A stretch of 15,566 nucleotides of DNA from Myxococcales bacterium (GTDB lineage Bacteria; Myxococcota; Myxococcia; Myxococcales; Myxococcaceae), in NCBI GenBank assembly GCA_003153055.1, contig PMBV01000314.1:1-15566 (forward strand). The letters run 5' to 3'. Made by a program: the position numbers and the translations under genes. Positions 1 to 6,382 of this stretch are shown here, piece by piece; within the stretch, counting starts at the first letter, position 1; every line of letters begins with the position of its first letter. The notes under the pieces are model-generated. The model worked only from the letters and a program-made list of their open reading frames with translations, was not told the DNA's origin and did not search any database.

Positions 1-369
1 TACCTCGACGAGGCCGAGTACTGCGCCCGGGTGGGGCTGATGGTCGACGGTCGGCTGGTGGCGCTGGACACTCCGGCTGAGCTCAAGCGGCAGAACGTGC
101 CTGATCGACTCTTCGTGGTGCGCGGGCCCGAGCTCACCCGAGCGGCCGAGCAGCTCCGGTCGAGGCCTGGAGTGCGCGCGGTGGAGCCCTTCGGCGCCGG
201 GCTGCACGTCCGCACCGAGCCCGGCGTGTGGGACGCCGTTCGCCTCGAGGAGGTGCTGCGCCACGGCGGCGCGCCTCTGGCCCAGGTGGAGAACTCCGAG
301 CCCTCACTGGAAGACGTCTTCCTCGCGGTGGTGCGACGCGAGAGCCGCGGACAGGAGATCTCCACATGA
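1..369 (+). CDS. ABC transporter ATP-binding protein, C-terminal part (5' end outside window)
   Basis: Only the last 122 codons are present, open from base 1. The first residues read YLDEAEYCARV, the stretch just after Walker B and the D-loop in ABC-2 exporter ATPases, followed by the usual GRLVALDTPAELK (H-loop/accessory region). The C-terminus ends in EPSLEDVFLAVV, typical of the extended tail of drug and lipid exporter ATPases such as YbhF or CcmA. Walker A and the signature motif lie upstream of the window. The TGA stop overlaps the ATG of the first permease (ATGA), so the two are probably translationally coupled. The role is energising export by the two permeases that follow; the substrate cannot be read from sequence. 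The family call is secure, the precise transporter type is not. Confidence 0.93.
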   Translation, partial: YLDEAEYCARVGLMVDGRLVALDTPAELKRQNVPDRLFVVRGPELTRAAEQLRSRPGVRAVEPFGAGLHVRTEPGVWDAVRLEEVLRHGGAPLAQVENSEPSLEDVFLAVVRRESRGQEIST

Positions 370-1481
370 GGCGCTTCTTCATTCGAGTCGGGGCCCTCGC
401 CGGAAAGGAGGCGCTGCACATTCGCCGCGACCCCCGCACGCTCTACCTGGCGCTGGTGATGCCCGTGGTGATGCTGCTGTTGTTCGGCTACGGCGTCAGC
501 TTCGACATCGACCACATTCCCGTGGCGCTGGTGGACAACGACGACACGGCGCTCTCCCGGCAGATCGCCCGCGACTTCTATTCGTCGAACGAGCTGGAAC
601 GGGTCCGGGCCGACAACACCGAGGCCGCCGCGACCGAGCTCATCTTGCGCGGCAAGGCCTTGGGCATCCTCACCATTCCCCGGGGCACCGAGCGTGACCT
701 GCTCCGAGGCGAGCGGGTCGCCTTGGCGCTGGCCGTGGATGGCCGAGATGGGCCCACCGCCAACCAACTCCTGGCCAAGGCAGAGGCCGTCGTTCGGAGC
801 ACGGGTGCCCGCCTGGCCGCGAGCCCCGGAGCCCCGCCGCTGTCGGTGAAGGTGTCGACGCGCTTCAACCCCGAGGGCCGCTCGGCGCTGTTCCTGGTGC
901 CGGGGCTGGCGGCCTACCTGATGGCCATCGCCGCGGTGATGCTCACCGCCCTGGCCATCGCCACCGAGTGGGAGCGGGGGTCGATGGAGCAGCTCTTCGC
1001 CTCGCCCGTGGGCCGCCTGGAGATCATCTTGGGCAAGCTCATTCCCTACCTCATCATCGGGGCGTTGCAGATGTTGCTGGTGCTGTCCGTGGGCACCTGG
1101 GTCTTCGACGTGCCCATCCGCGGGAGCGTGGTGCTCTTGTTCAGCGCGGGCTTCCTGTTCTTGGTGGCGATGCTCGGCCAAGGGTTGTTCATCTCGGTCA
1201 TCGCCAAGAACCAGCTTGTGGCAACCCAGGCCGGCGCGCTCAGCTCGCTGTTGCCTTCGCTCTTGCTCTCGGGCTTCGTCTTCCCCATCGAGAACATGCC
1301 GCGGGTGTTGCAGCTCTTCTCCTCCATCATTCCAGCCCGGTACATGGTGCACGCGCTGAGGGGCGTGATGATCAAAGGGGCCGGGCTCGAGGAGCTGTGG
1401 TTCGACCTGGTGGCGATGGGGCTGTTCGGCCTCTTCATCGTCGCAGCGGCGACGGCCAAGTTCCGCCGGAAGCTCGCTTGA
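366..1481 (+). CDS. ABC-2 type transporter permease (first of two paralogues)
   Basis: The protein has 371 residues. The chosen ATG overlaps the stop of the ATPase; an earlier in-frame start would run deep into the ATPase gene. Architecture is that of YbhS/YbhR-like permeases: a cytoplasmic start (FFIRVGALAGKEALHIRRDP), one membrane segment at about 26-46, a large extracytoplasmic domain (about 47-172), then roughly five membrane segments from 173 to 363. Two family hallmarks are visible: the amphipathic coupling stretch EWERGSMEQLFASPV (201-215) after TM2, and LSGFVFPIENMP (301-312) before the last segments. It probably heterodimerises with the second permease to form an exporter driven by the upstream ATPase. 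The extracytoplasmic domain has no recognisable substrate motif. Confidence 0.93.
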   Translation: MRRFFIRVGALAGKEALHIRRDPRTLYLALVMPVVMLLLFGYGVSFDIDHIPVALVDNDDTALSRQIARDFYSSNELERVRADNTEAAATELILRGKALGILTIPRGTERDLLRGERVALALAVDGRDGPTANQLLAKAEAVVRSTGARLAASPGAPPLSVKVSTRFNPEGRSALFLVPGLAAYLMAIAAVMLTALAIATEWERGSMEQLFASPVGRLEIILGKLIPYLIIGALQMLLVLSVGTWVFDVPIRGSVVLLFSAGFLFLVAMLGQGLFISVIAKNQLVATQAGALSSLLPSLLLSGFVFPIENMPRVLQLFSSIIPARYMVHALRGVMIKGAGLEELWFDLVAMGLFGLFIVAAATAKFRRKLA

Positions 1482-1491
1482 AGGAGGACGC

Positions 1492-2637
1492 ATGAGAACG
1501 CGACCCAACACCTGGACCCAGCTGTGGGCGGTGCTCCGCAAGGAGACGCTCCAGACGGCGCGCGACCGCCGGTTGGTCTTCATGCTCACCTTCGCGCCGG
1601 TGGTGCAGCTCTTGGTGTTCGGCTACGCCATCGACTTCAAGGTCGACCGGCTGCCGACGGTCATCGTCGACCAGGATCAAACGTCCGAGAGCCGGGAGCA
1701 CCTGCGTCGCCTGTTGGCCGACGGGACCTTGATGAGGAGTTCCGACGCCACGAGCCCAGAGCAGGCACAGCACGCCCTCGAGGCGGGCGAGGCGACGGCG
1801 GCCATCGTGGTGCCGTGGGGCTTCTCCCGCTCCCTCGAACGAGGCGAGCCGGCCGAGGTGCAGGTGCTGCTCGACGGCTCGGACCCCAACCGCTCGACGG
1901 TCGCGGCCTCGGCGGTGAGCCGGTACATCGCGGAGGCGAGCGTGGGCCTCATGCGTCAGAGGCTCGCGGCGGCTGGCCGGCCCGCGCCGCAGGGAGGCCT
2001 CGAGCTGCGCCCACGCATCTGGTTCAACCCCCAGCTCGACACGCCGCCCTACATGATCCCCGGAGTGATGGCGATGTTGCTCGTCATCGTCACCACCATC
2101 GTCACCGCCATGGGCCTGGCCCGCGAGCGCGAGATGGGCACCCTCGAGCAGGTGCTGGTGACGCCCATCTCTCCCTCGGTGCTCCTGGTGGGCAAGATGC
2201 TGCCCTTCGTCGTCATCGGCGTCTTCGACATCATCTTCGCCCTCACCATCGGTGTCTGGCTGTTCGCGCTGCCAGTGCGGGGGAGCCTGGTGGTGGTGGC
2301 GGGCTCCGGCCTGCTGTACCTGATGACGACCTTGGGCGTGGGCTTGCTCATCTCGACCTTGAGCCAGACCCAGCAACAGTCGTTTCTCGGCGGGTTCCTC
2401 TTCACCTTGCCCGCGATGCTCTTATCGGGGGTGATGACGCCCATTCGAAGCATGCCCGACTGGCTCCAGCTCATCACCTACGTGAACCCGCTGCGCTACT
2501 TCGTGGAGATCATGAGAGCGAACCTGCTGACTGGCGCCGGCTTTGGGATCCTCTGGCCGAACATGGTCGCGTTGGCGGTCTTCAGCGTGAGCCTGTTGAC
2601 CATCGCGGCGCAGCGTTTCCAGAAGCGCACGGCCTGA
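1492..2637 (+). CDS. ABC-2 type transporter permease (second paralogue)
   Basis: The protein has 381 residues. A strong Shine-Dalgarno sequence, AAGGAGGA at 1481-1488, starts on the last base of the preceding stop and fixes this ATG. The topology matches the first permease: TM1 about 28-48, an extracytoplasmic domain to about 185, then five C-terminal membrane segments. Matching hallmarks are EREMGTLEQVLVTPI (212-226) and LSGVMTPIRSMP (311-322). It is the last gene of the exporter operon. A 49-nt piece of its 3' end (2417-2465) recurs with 47 identities at 4680-4728, and the 27 nt that include and follow its stop (2636-2662) recur at 4729-4755. The intervening 170 nt are missing from the second copy. 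I see no obvious terminator after the stop. Confidence 0.93.
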   Translation: MRTRPNTWTQLWAVLRKETLQTARDRRLVFMLTFAPVVQLLVFGYAIDFKVDRLPTVIVDQDQTSESREHLRRLLADGTLMRSSDATSPEQAQHALEAGEATAAIVVPWGFSRSLERGEPAEVQVLLDGSDPNRSTVAASAVSRYIAEASVGLMRQRLAAAGRPAPQGGLELRPRIWFNPQLDTPPYMIPGVMAMLLVIVTTIVTAMGLAREREMGTLEQVLVTPISPSVLLVGKMLPFVVIGVFDIIFALTIGVWLFALPVRGSLVVVAGSGLLYLMTTLGVGLLISTLSQTQQQSFLGGFLFTLPAMLLSGVMTPIRSMPDWLQLITYVNPLRYFVEIMRANLLTGAGFGILWPNMVALAVFSVSLLTIAAQRFQKRTA

Positions 2638-2679
2638 ACCCGAGCGGCACGTTCAGTGTTTGAACGGCGAGAGGGGCCG
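2636..2679 (-). pseudogene. Possible hipA 3'-end scar at left border of the inserted block
   Basis: Read on the minus strand, the bases before the TGA at 2655-2653 encode RPLSPFKH-stop. PLSPFK is identical to residues 47-52 of the intact HipA encoded at 4746-5993, with a 14-nt identical core (2660-2673 versus the hipA N-terminal region near 5839). The sequence around and beyond the stop (2636-2662) also matches the 3' flank of the intact hipA (4729-4755, 23 of 27). A simple reading is an internally deleted remnant of a second hipA copy convergent with permease 2. The evidence is short and could be chance in part. Confidence 0.3.
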
Positions 2680-3034
2680 AGGCGATCGATGGTGGCAGGC
2701 TCCGTCATTGGTCACCCCGAGCGCCGTTGCCAATGAGGACCTCCGCGGGTCTCAGCTCCGCGGTGCCTTCGGCAGTGCCTCGGCCTCAGCCTCGGCGGGA
2801 ATCTCCGGCGCGACCGTCATCATTACCGACGCCAACGGCACCCAGACTCGTCTCACCACCAACGCCGTGGGCAACTTCTACACCGCGAAGAGCCTGGCCG
2901 CGCCCTACACCGTGGCCATCGAGCACAACGGCATGCAGCTCACGATGGCCGCTTCTCCCAGCAGTGGAGGCTGCGCTTCGTGCCACTCCAGCCCGCCGGC
3001 CAACGGCGCCCCGGGACGGCTCTACGCCCCCTGA
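2660..3034 (+). pseudogene. Fragment of a carboxypeptidase-regulatory-like protein with a CxxCH motif
   Basis: The frame is open for 124 codons from a TTG, but only the C-terminal two thirds looks like real protein. The stretch from about residue 45, GISGATVIITDANGTQTRLT, then VGNFYTAKSL and APYTVAIEHNG, resembles a carboxypeptidase-regulatory (CarboxypepD_reg-like) beta-sandwich. It is followed by GGCASCHSSPPANGAPGRLYAP, a CxxCH (possible haem c attachment or metal-binding) tail. I associate this architecture with small secreted proteins of myxobacteria, from general recall rather than a search. There is no signal peptide, no credible Shine-Dalgarno sequence, and the N-terminal 40 residues look like random translation. 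This is most likely a 5'-truncated remnant at the left edge of an inserted block. A short functional gene with an unrecognised start cannot be excluded. Confidence 0.5.
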
Positions 3035-3071
3035 GGTCTGGCTCCATGGGCTCCACAAGAATTCGGCCGTC

Positions 3072-3419
3072 TCACGCAGTGAGCGATTCGCTCCAGGGCA
3101 AGTCCAGCGCGACCTGCAATGCCTGGTTGACCTCACGCAGCTTCGATTCCGAGAGTGAGCCCACATAGTCGGTGAGTCCCGATTTGAGGAGGCTAACCAG
3201 CTCGTCGCAATGGAGGCTGCTCTCGTGCTTGAGTCCCTCAGCCGGCCCCACTGCCACTTGTGTCGCGAGGCCATCATGGCTTGAAAAGACGGGGACGCAG
3301 ATGACCGTCGAGAAGCGGGAATCGACGAGGACCTGTCGGTTGACGACGGCGAAGACGCGAGACCGTTTCGGATCTCGCGAGGTTCCTCGAACGACCCGGT
3401 ACAGTTCGCCCCTTCTCAA
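3072..3419 (-). CDS. PemK/MazF-family toxin (type II toxin-antitoxin)
   Basis: The protein has 115 residues, the usual MazF length. The start is TTG at 3419-3417, overlapping the antitoxin stop as TTGA. No ATG or GTG exists in frame nearby, and [10 protein letters not shown] is exactly where MazF proteins begin. Family features are the N-terminal GELYRV strand, the basic loop [14 protein letters not shown] (16-29), the [11 protein letters not shown] strand (36-46) that holds the conserved Ser/Thr, and the C-terminal helix region [19 protein letters not shown]. These proteins are sequence-specific endoribonucleases that cleave mRNA and are neutralised by the antitoxin encoded directly upstream. 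The rare TTG start and 4-nt overlap imply coupled, lower expression than the antitoxin. The family call is firm; cleavage specificity cannot be predicted. Confidence 0.88.
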   Translation of the reverse strand: MRRGELYRVVRGTSRDPKRSRVFAVVNRQVLVDSRFSTVICVPVFSSHDGLATQVAVGPAEGLKHESSLHCDELVSLLKSGLTDYVGSLSESKLREVNQALQVALDLPWSESLTA

Positions 3420-3646
3420 GGCTCGACCTGAAACGAGAGCACGTCCTCCGCCTCGCGGTTGAGGCGATCGGCATTCGCGTCGATGATCTTCAACTCGCGG
3501 GCGTCTCGCTCTCGCCTCGCTTCGCGCGCGATCAACTCGCGAACGGCCCGCTCGATGACCGCCGAGCGGTTTCCTGCCTTGCCAGCGAGTCCATCGACGG
3601 CCTTGACAACGTCGGGGGCGAGTGTGACCGATGTCTTCCGCTTCAT
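3416..3646 (-). CDS. Ribbon-helix-helix antitoxin (MazE-like partner)
   Basis: The protein has 76 residues. The chosen ATG at 3646 gives [20 protein letters not shown], a classic ribbon-helix-helix start: strand KTSVTL, helix A from about 11 to 22, then helix [19 protein letters not shown]. An upstream ATG at 3763 would add 39 residues without RHH character and run through the promoter and operator, so I reject it. The charged C-terminal tail ([20 protein letters not shown] onward) is the usual flexible toxin-binding segment. It sits directly before the MazF-type toxin with a 4-nt overlap. It should bind the toxin and repress its own promoter through the palindromes at 3658-3676. GAGG lies only one base before the ATG, so the start may be read from a leaderless mRNA. 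Confidence 0.88.
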   Translation of the reverse strand: MKRKTSVTLAPDVVKAVDGLAGKAGNRSAVIERAVRELIAREARRERDARELKIIDANADRLNREAEDVLSFQVEP

Positions 3647-3652
3647 ACCTCG

Positions 3653-3681
3653 AAAGTAGTACCAGATGTACTCTGGCGCAA
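3653..3681 (-). promoter_or_regulatory. Promoter and overlapping palindromic operator of the toxin-antitoxin pair
   Basis: On the minus strand a TTGCGC -35 (3681-3676) is separated by 17 nt from a TACTTT -10 (3658-3653). Two overlapping perfect inverted repeats fill the spacer: AGTAC-N5-GTACT (3658-3672) and CCAGA-N5-TCTGG (3662-3676). This is a typical place for a ribbon-helix-helix antitoxin to bind and autoregulate. The predicted +1 falls at or within a base or two of the antitoxin ATG (3646). Hexamers are non-consensus; the palindromes are exact. Confidence 0.6.
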
Positions 3682-3775
3682 GGGGCCACCGCTCTTCACC
3701 AGCGACTCCCTCACCGACAGCGGCGCTCCGTCTCGGCTTGCCCTTGATGATGACTCGGACCACACTCCCGGCGCC

Positions 3776-4561
3776 ATGTACTCCTTGCGCCTGAGCCCAG
3801 CGGGCTTCCCGATGGCCCCCTCTCAGAACGAGTGGGACGTGCTCAGCGATGCCGAGCGCGCCGAGGTCGTCGCCTCACTGCCCAACGAGGTCACCTATGA
3901 GGAGATAGCGATGCCGGAGGGCGACCGGCACTTCCGCGCGAAGACTCGAGCGCTCGGGGCGCTGCGCTCATACTTCACCCGCCAGCGGCGACGCGTCTAT
4001 TTGGCCGCCGAGCTGCCTGTGTACTACCCTGGCTCCGCACGCTTCGCCCCTGACCTCCTGGCCGTGCTGGATGTGGAGGACAAGGAGCGGGACAAGTGGA
4101 TCGTGAGCGCAGAAGGAAAGGGACTGGACTTCGTCCTGGAAGTCCACGTTGGCGGTGACCGCAAGAAGGACGCCGAGCGCAACGTCACCCGCTACGCACA
4201 GCATGGCATTCCCGAGTACTTCCTCTACGACCGCTCGAAGAACCAGCTGCTGGGCTACCGTCTCGAAGCCCCGCAGGCGACGAGCTACACGCGGATTCTC
4301 CCACAGGCGGGGCTCTACGAGTCTCAGGTGCTGGGTCTGGAGATCCAAGTCGAACGCGAACGGCTGAGGTTCTATGCTGGCACCGCCATGCTGCTCGAGA
4401 GCGAGGAGCTCATCGGCCGCCTGGAGGAAATGGTCGAGGAGGCACAGCGGCGAGCGGAGGAGGAGACCCATCGTCGCGAGGAAGAGACGAGACGTCGCGA
4501 GAAGGCGGAGGAAGAAGTGACTCGGCTCCGCGCCGAACTCGAGGACCAGAGGAAGAGGTAA
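3776..4561 (+). CDS. Uma2-family (DUF820) putative PD-(D/E)xK endonuclease with C-terminal coiled coil
   Basis: The protein has 261 residues from the first ATG. A second ATG at 3812 (MAPSQNEWDVLS) is an equally plausible start. The core matches the Uma2/DUF820 restriction-nuclease fold: ELPVYYPGSARFAPDLLAVLD with the metal-ligand Asp93, then DFVLEVHV with Glu122, then GGDRKKDAERNVTRYAQHGIPEYFLYD. Lys130/131 precede the characteristic YAxxGIPEYF segment. Where many Uma2 proteins have a Lys four residues before the Tyr, this one has Asn136. Residues 205-261 form an Arg/Glu-rich coiled coil (EEAQRRAEEETHRREEETRR). Substrate and biological role of this family are not established; it is often multicopy and transferred. 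Here it is divergent from the MazEF-type pair and lies in the same putative insert. Confidence 0.85.
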   Translation: MYSLRLSPAGFPMAPSQNEWDVLSDAERAEVVASLPNEVTYEEIAMPEGDRHFRAKTRALGALRSYFTRQRRRVYLAAELPVYYPGSARFAPDLLAVLDVEDKERDKWIVSAEGKGLDFVLEVHVGGDRKKDAERNVTRYAQHGIPEYFLYDRSKNQLLGYRLEAPQATSYTRILPQAGLYESQVLGLEIQVERERLRFYAGTAMLLESEELIGRLEEMVEEAQRRAEEETHRREEETRRREKAEEEVTRLRAELEDQRKR

Positions 4562-4599
4562 GGGCCTGAGTGGCCCTCGTGCGAGGCATCGAGTGCCTC
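4561..4599 (+). terminator. Two tandem hairpins after the Uma2 gene
   Basis: Immediately after the Uma2 stop there are two perfect 6-bp stems with 5-nt loops: AGGGCC/GGCCCT (4561-4577) and GAGGCA/TGCCTC (4583-4599). A weaker GAGCC/GGCTC stem follows at 4605-4624. There is no U-tract, so intrinsic termination is uncertain; it may be a Rho-dependent end or an mRNA 3'-stabilising structure. Confidence 0.4.
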
Positions 4600-4679
4600 T
4601 CACCGAGCCACTATCAAGAGGCTCGCGCTCACGCCTTCACCCGCGCAAGGGTCGGGTTCGCGGCGATGATCCTCCTCCC

Positions 4680-4755
4680 TGCTCTTGTCGGGGCTGATGA
4701 CGCCCATTCGAAGCATGCCCGACTGGCTGAGCCCGGGCGCCACGTTCAGCGTTTG
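4680..4755 (+). repeat. Decayed duplicate of the permease-2 3' end (right border of the inserted block)
   Basis: Positions 4680-4728 match 2417-2465 inside permease 2 with 47 of 49 identities and encode LLSGLMTPIRSMPDWL in the same sense. Positions 4729-4755 match 2636-2662, which include and follow the permease stop, with 23 of 27 identities. The 170 nt between (2466-2635) are absent from this copy. It has no intact reading frame of its own and reaches the hipA stop codon (4748-4746). Together with the original it forms direct repeats about 2.26 kb apart, bracketing the CxxCH fragment, the MazEF-like pair and Uma2. The rest of the gap from 4625 to 4679 shows nothing recognisable. Confidence 0.8.
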
Positions 4756-5993
4756 CGCGTGGCCTTGCGCCGGTGGGAGGGCACGCCGAGCACCTTGGCG
4801 ATGCGCTCCCTGGTCTTCACGGGCACGCCCGCTTCGTCGGCGAACGATGCGAAGCGATCCACCGCCGCCCGAACCTCATCGATGATTGGCTTCGGGTGCT
4901 TGAGGTCACTCCCCCTCGCCAGCGCCTCGAGGTGCGACCTGCCCGGATTCGCTCCCTCGCCAGCGACCAGCATCCAGTGCTCACCACCTGGACCATCGGA
5001 GGAGCTGAGATCGTACGCCGGGGAGACGCTCCACCGGCCGCGCTCGTTCATCAAGAAGGAGAAGTTCTTCGAGTGATCGTCCCGGTTGTGGGCGAACACG
5101 TTGAAGCAGGCGCGACGAAACAGCTCGGCGACCGCTGGCTCGGCTCTCACCAGCCGGCGGGTCGCGAGCAGCAGGTCGTCGTACGTCACCGAGGGGAACG
5201 TATGCGGCGCGTCGAGGAGCCCCGCGAGGGTCAGCTGGTGCGTCTTGCGAGTGCCGTCACGGTCGAAGCGCCGCACTGCGAAGTAGCCTCGCGCCCGACC
5301 CAGGAGCCGGGTCTCAGGCACATCCACTCCCGCGGCCCTCGCCATGAGAAAGTAGGCGTGCTCCACCGCCGCGCTGTCTGCGCCGTCGCCCTTGGCGCGG
5401 AACTTCACCAGCCAGGCGGTGCACCCAGGCAGGGCGCGCACCTCCCCGGCGTGCAGGACCCCCTTGGCGTCGATCTGCACCAGCGCCTTGGGCCGCGCAC
5501 CATGGGGGGAGCCACCGATGGTGAAGAGCCGCTCGAAGTCGGCGCTCTCGGCGCCGGAGAGTACCGTGGCGATCTCCTGCTCGAGCTGCTCGAGCTTCAC
5601 CACCGATGGGAGCTCCACCGCCTGTTCAGGCTCGTAGACCAGAGCGCCCATCGCCCGACCGCCGACGAGCGAGAGCCGGTCGAGGGGGCCGAGCTGGGCA
5701 GCCGAAAACCCCTGCTGCCGAGCGCGCCGGTCGATCAGCAGTCGACCCCAACCATCGGGCAAGCTGTCGTCGAACAGACCCATCAAGCCATCGAAGCGGC
5801 TCGGCTCCCCACGGAAGACACCGGAGCGCAGCGGCAACTTGAACGGCGAGAGCGGCAAGCCGCGCGCGATGAAACTCGCGTCGTACTCGAAGAGCACCTC
5901 GTGGCCCTGTCGCAGGAGTCGACCGACGATGACCCGGCGGCCCTCTTCGGGCTCATACGAGACGGTGAGTCGCGTGACGGGAATGAAGCTCAC
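4746..5993 (-). CDS. hipA: HipA-family serine/threonine kinase toxin
   Basis: The protein has 415 residues, close to E. coli HipA (440). The N-terminal subdomain carries the family PLSPFKLPLRSG stretch (47-58) and LPDGWGRLL (79-86). The kinase part shows GGSPHGARPK (160-169, the Gly-rich loop that holds the regulatory Ser, here Ser162). It also has AHNRDDHSKNFSFL (301-314), with Asp305/Asp306 and Lys309-Asn310 as the catalytic loop, and SPAYDLS (324-330) with the metal-binding Asp328. HipA kinases phosphorylate aminoacyl-tRNA synthetases such as GltX, stalling translation and inducing dormancy. All catalytic positions look intact, so activity is expected. The ATG overlaps the hipB stop (ATGA). 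The Lys/Arg-rich tail (SHRRKATRKR) ends next to the permease-duplicate scar. Confidence 0.94.
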   Translation of the reverse strand: MSFIPVTRLTVSYEPEEGRRVIVGRLLRQGHEVLFEYDASFIARGLPLSPFKLPLRSGVFRGEPSRFDGLMGLFDDSLPDGWGRLLIDRRARQQGFSAAQLGPLDRLSLVGGRAMGALVYEPEQAVELPSVVKLEQLEQEIATVLSGAESADFERLFTIGGSPHGARPKALVQIDAKGVLHAGEVRALPGCTAWLVKFRAKGDGADSAAVEHAYFLMARAAGVDVPETRLLGRARGYFAVRRFDRDGTRKTHQLTLAGLLDAPHTFPSVTYDDLLLATRRLVRAEPAVAELFRRACFNVFAHNRDDHSKNFSFLMNERGRWSVSPAYDLSSSDGPGGEHWMLVAGEGANPGRSHLEALARGSDLKHPKPIIDEVRAAVDRFASFADEAGVPVKTRERIAKVLGVPSHRRKATRKR

Positions 5994-6304
5994 CTGGGCC
6001 TCCTCGCGCGGCGTCGGGTGACGGTGACGGACCGCGCCTCCGCCTCCGCTTCGGCGAGGCTGGTGAATGGCGGCGGCGCGAACAGCCCAGCGAAGGCGTC
6101 CTGGGCTCCCAGCGCGACCGCGACCCGCACCACGTTCTCGATGGTGCCCTTCCCCGTCGACTCGAAGCGACGGAGTGCCTTGAGTCCGACCCCCGCGTTC
6201 GTCGCGAGCTCCTGCTGCGTCAGGTTGCCCAGCAGCCGAAGGTCCCGCGCACGGGCTCCGAGCGCCTTCAGTGAGCCAGCGATGCTCAGGAAGTAATCGG
6301 CCAT
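5990..6304 (-). CDS. hipB: HipB-type XRE-family antitoxin and repressor
   Basis: The protein has 104 residues. A helix-turn-helix of the Cro/C1 type spans about 17-67: LGARARDLRLLGNLTQQELATNAGVGLKALRRFESTG is split by the turn around NAGVG, with the usual TQQELA helix 2 and a recognition helix at VGLKALRRFE. The tail is rich in Ala/Glu and then Arg. It is the first gene of the hipBA pair and overlaps hipA by 4 nt, the conserved gene order. Its role is to neutralise HipA and repress the operon. The start at 6304 is the only ATG and lies 9 nt from a perfect TATAAT, so the mRNA probably has almost no 5' UTR. Confidence 0.9.
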   Translation of the reverse strand: MADYFLSIAGSLKALGARARDLRLLGNLTQQELATNAGVGLKALRRFESTGKGTIENVVRVAVALGAQDAFAGLFAPPPFTSLAEAEAEARSVTVTRRRARRPR

Positions 6305-6305
6305 T

Positions 6306-6325
6306 TGCAGGTCATTATATCTGCA
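6306..6325 (-). promoter_or_regulatory. hipBA promoter with operator centred on the -10
   Basis: On the minus strand there is a perfect TATAAT (6319-6314). It sits in the middle of an inverted repeat, TGCAG-N10-CTGCA (arms 6306-6310 and 6321-6325), the size and symmetry expected for a dimeric XRE repressor. No good -35 hexamer is visible 16-18 nt upstream. Further upstream, GCCATT occurs three times at 6299-6356 with uneven spacing, which may be additional half-sites or chance. Confidence 0.6.
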
Positions 6326-6382
6326 TCAGCCATTTAATGTGCCCGATTCAGGCCATTATCATCTCCTCGGAGTGCCGCGCCA

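Noticed and set aside
1435..2376. Long open frame on the minus strand opposite permease 2 (313 codons)
   Set aside because: It is His/Gln/Arg-rich, low-complexity translation antisense to a well-supported permease; a GC-bias shadow.
2770..2812. Ala/Glu repeat on the minus strand resembling the HipB C-terminal AEAEAEA
   Set aside because: Low-complexity Ala/Glu repeats arise easily in GC-rich DNA and the flanks do not match hipB.
4773..6296. 507-codon open frame on the plus strand across hipA and hipB
   Set aside because: It is antisense to two genes with clear catalytic and HTH motifs; no domain or start signal in this frame.
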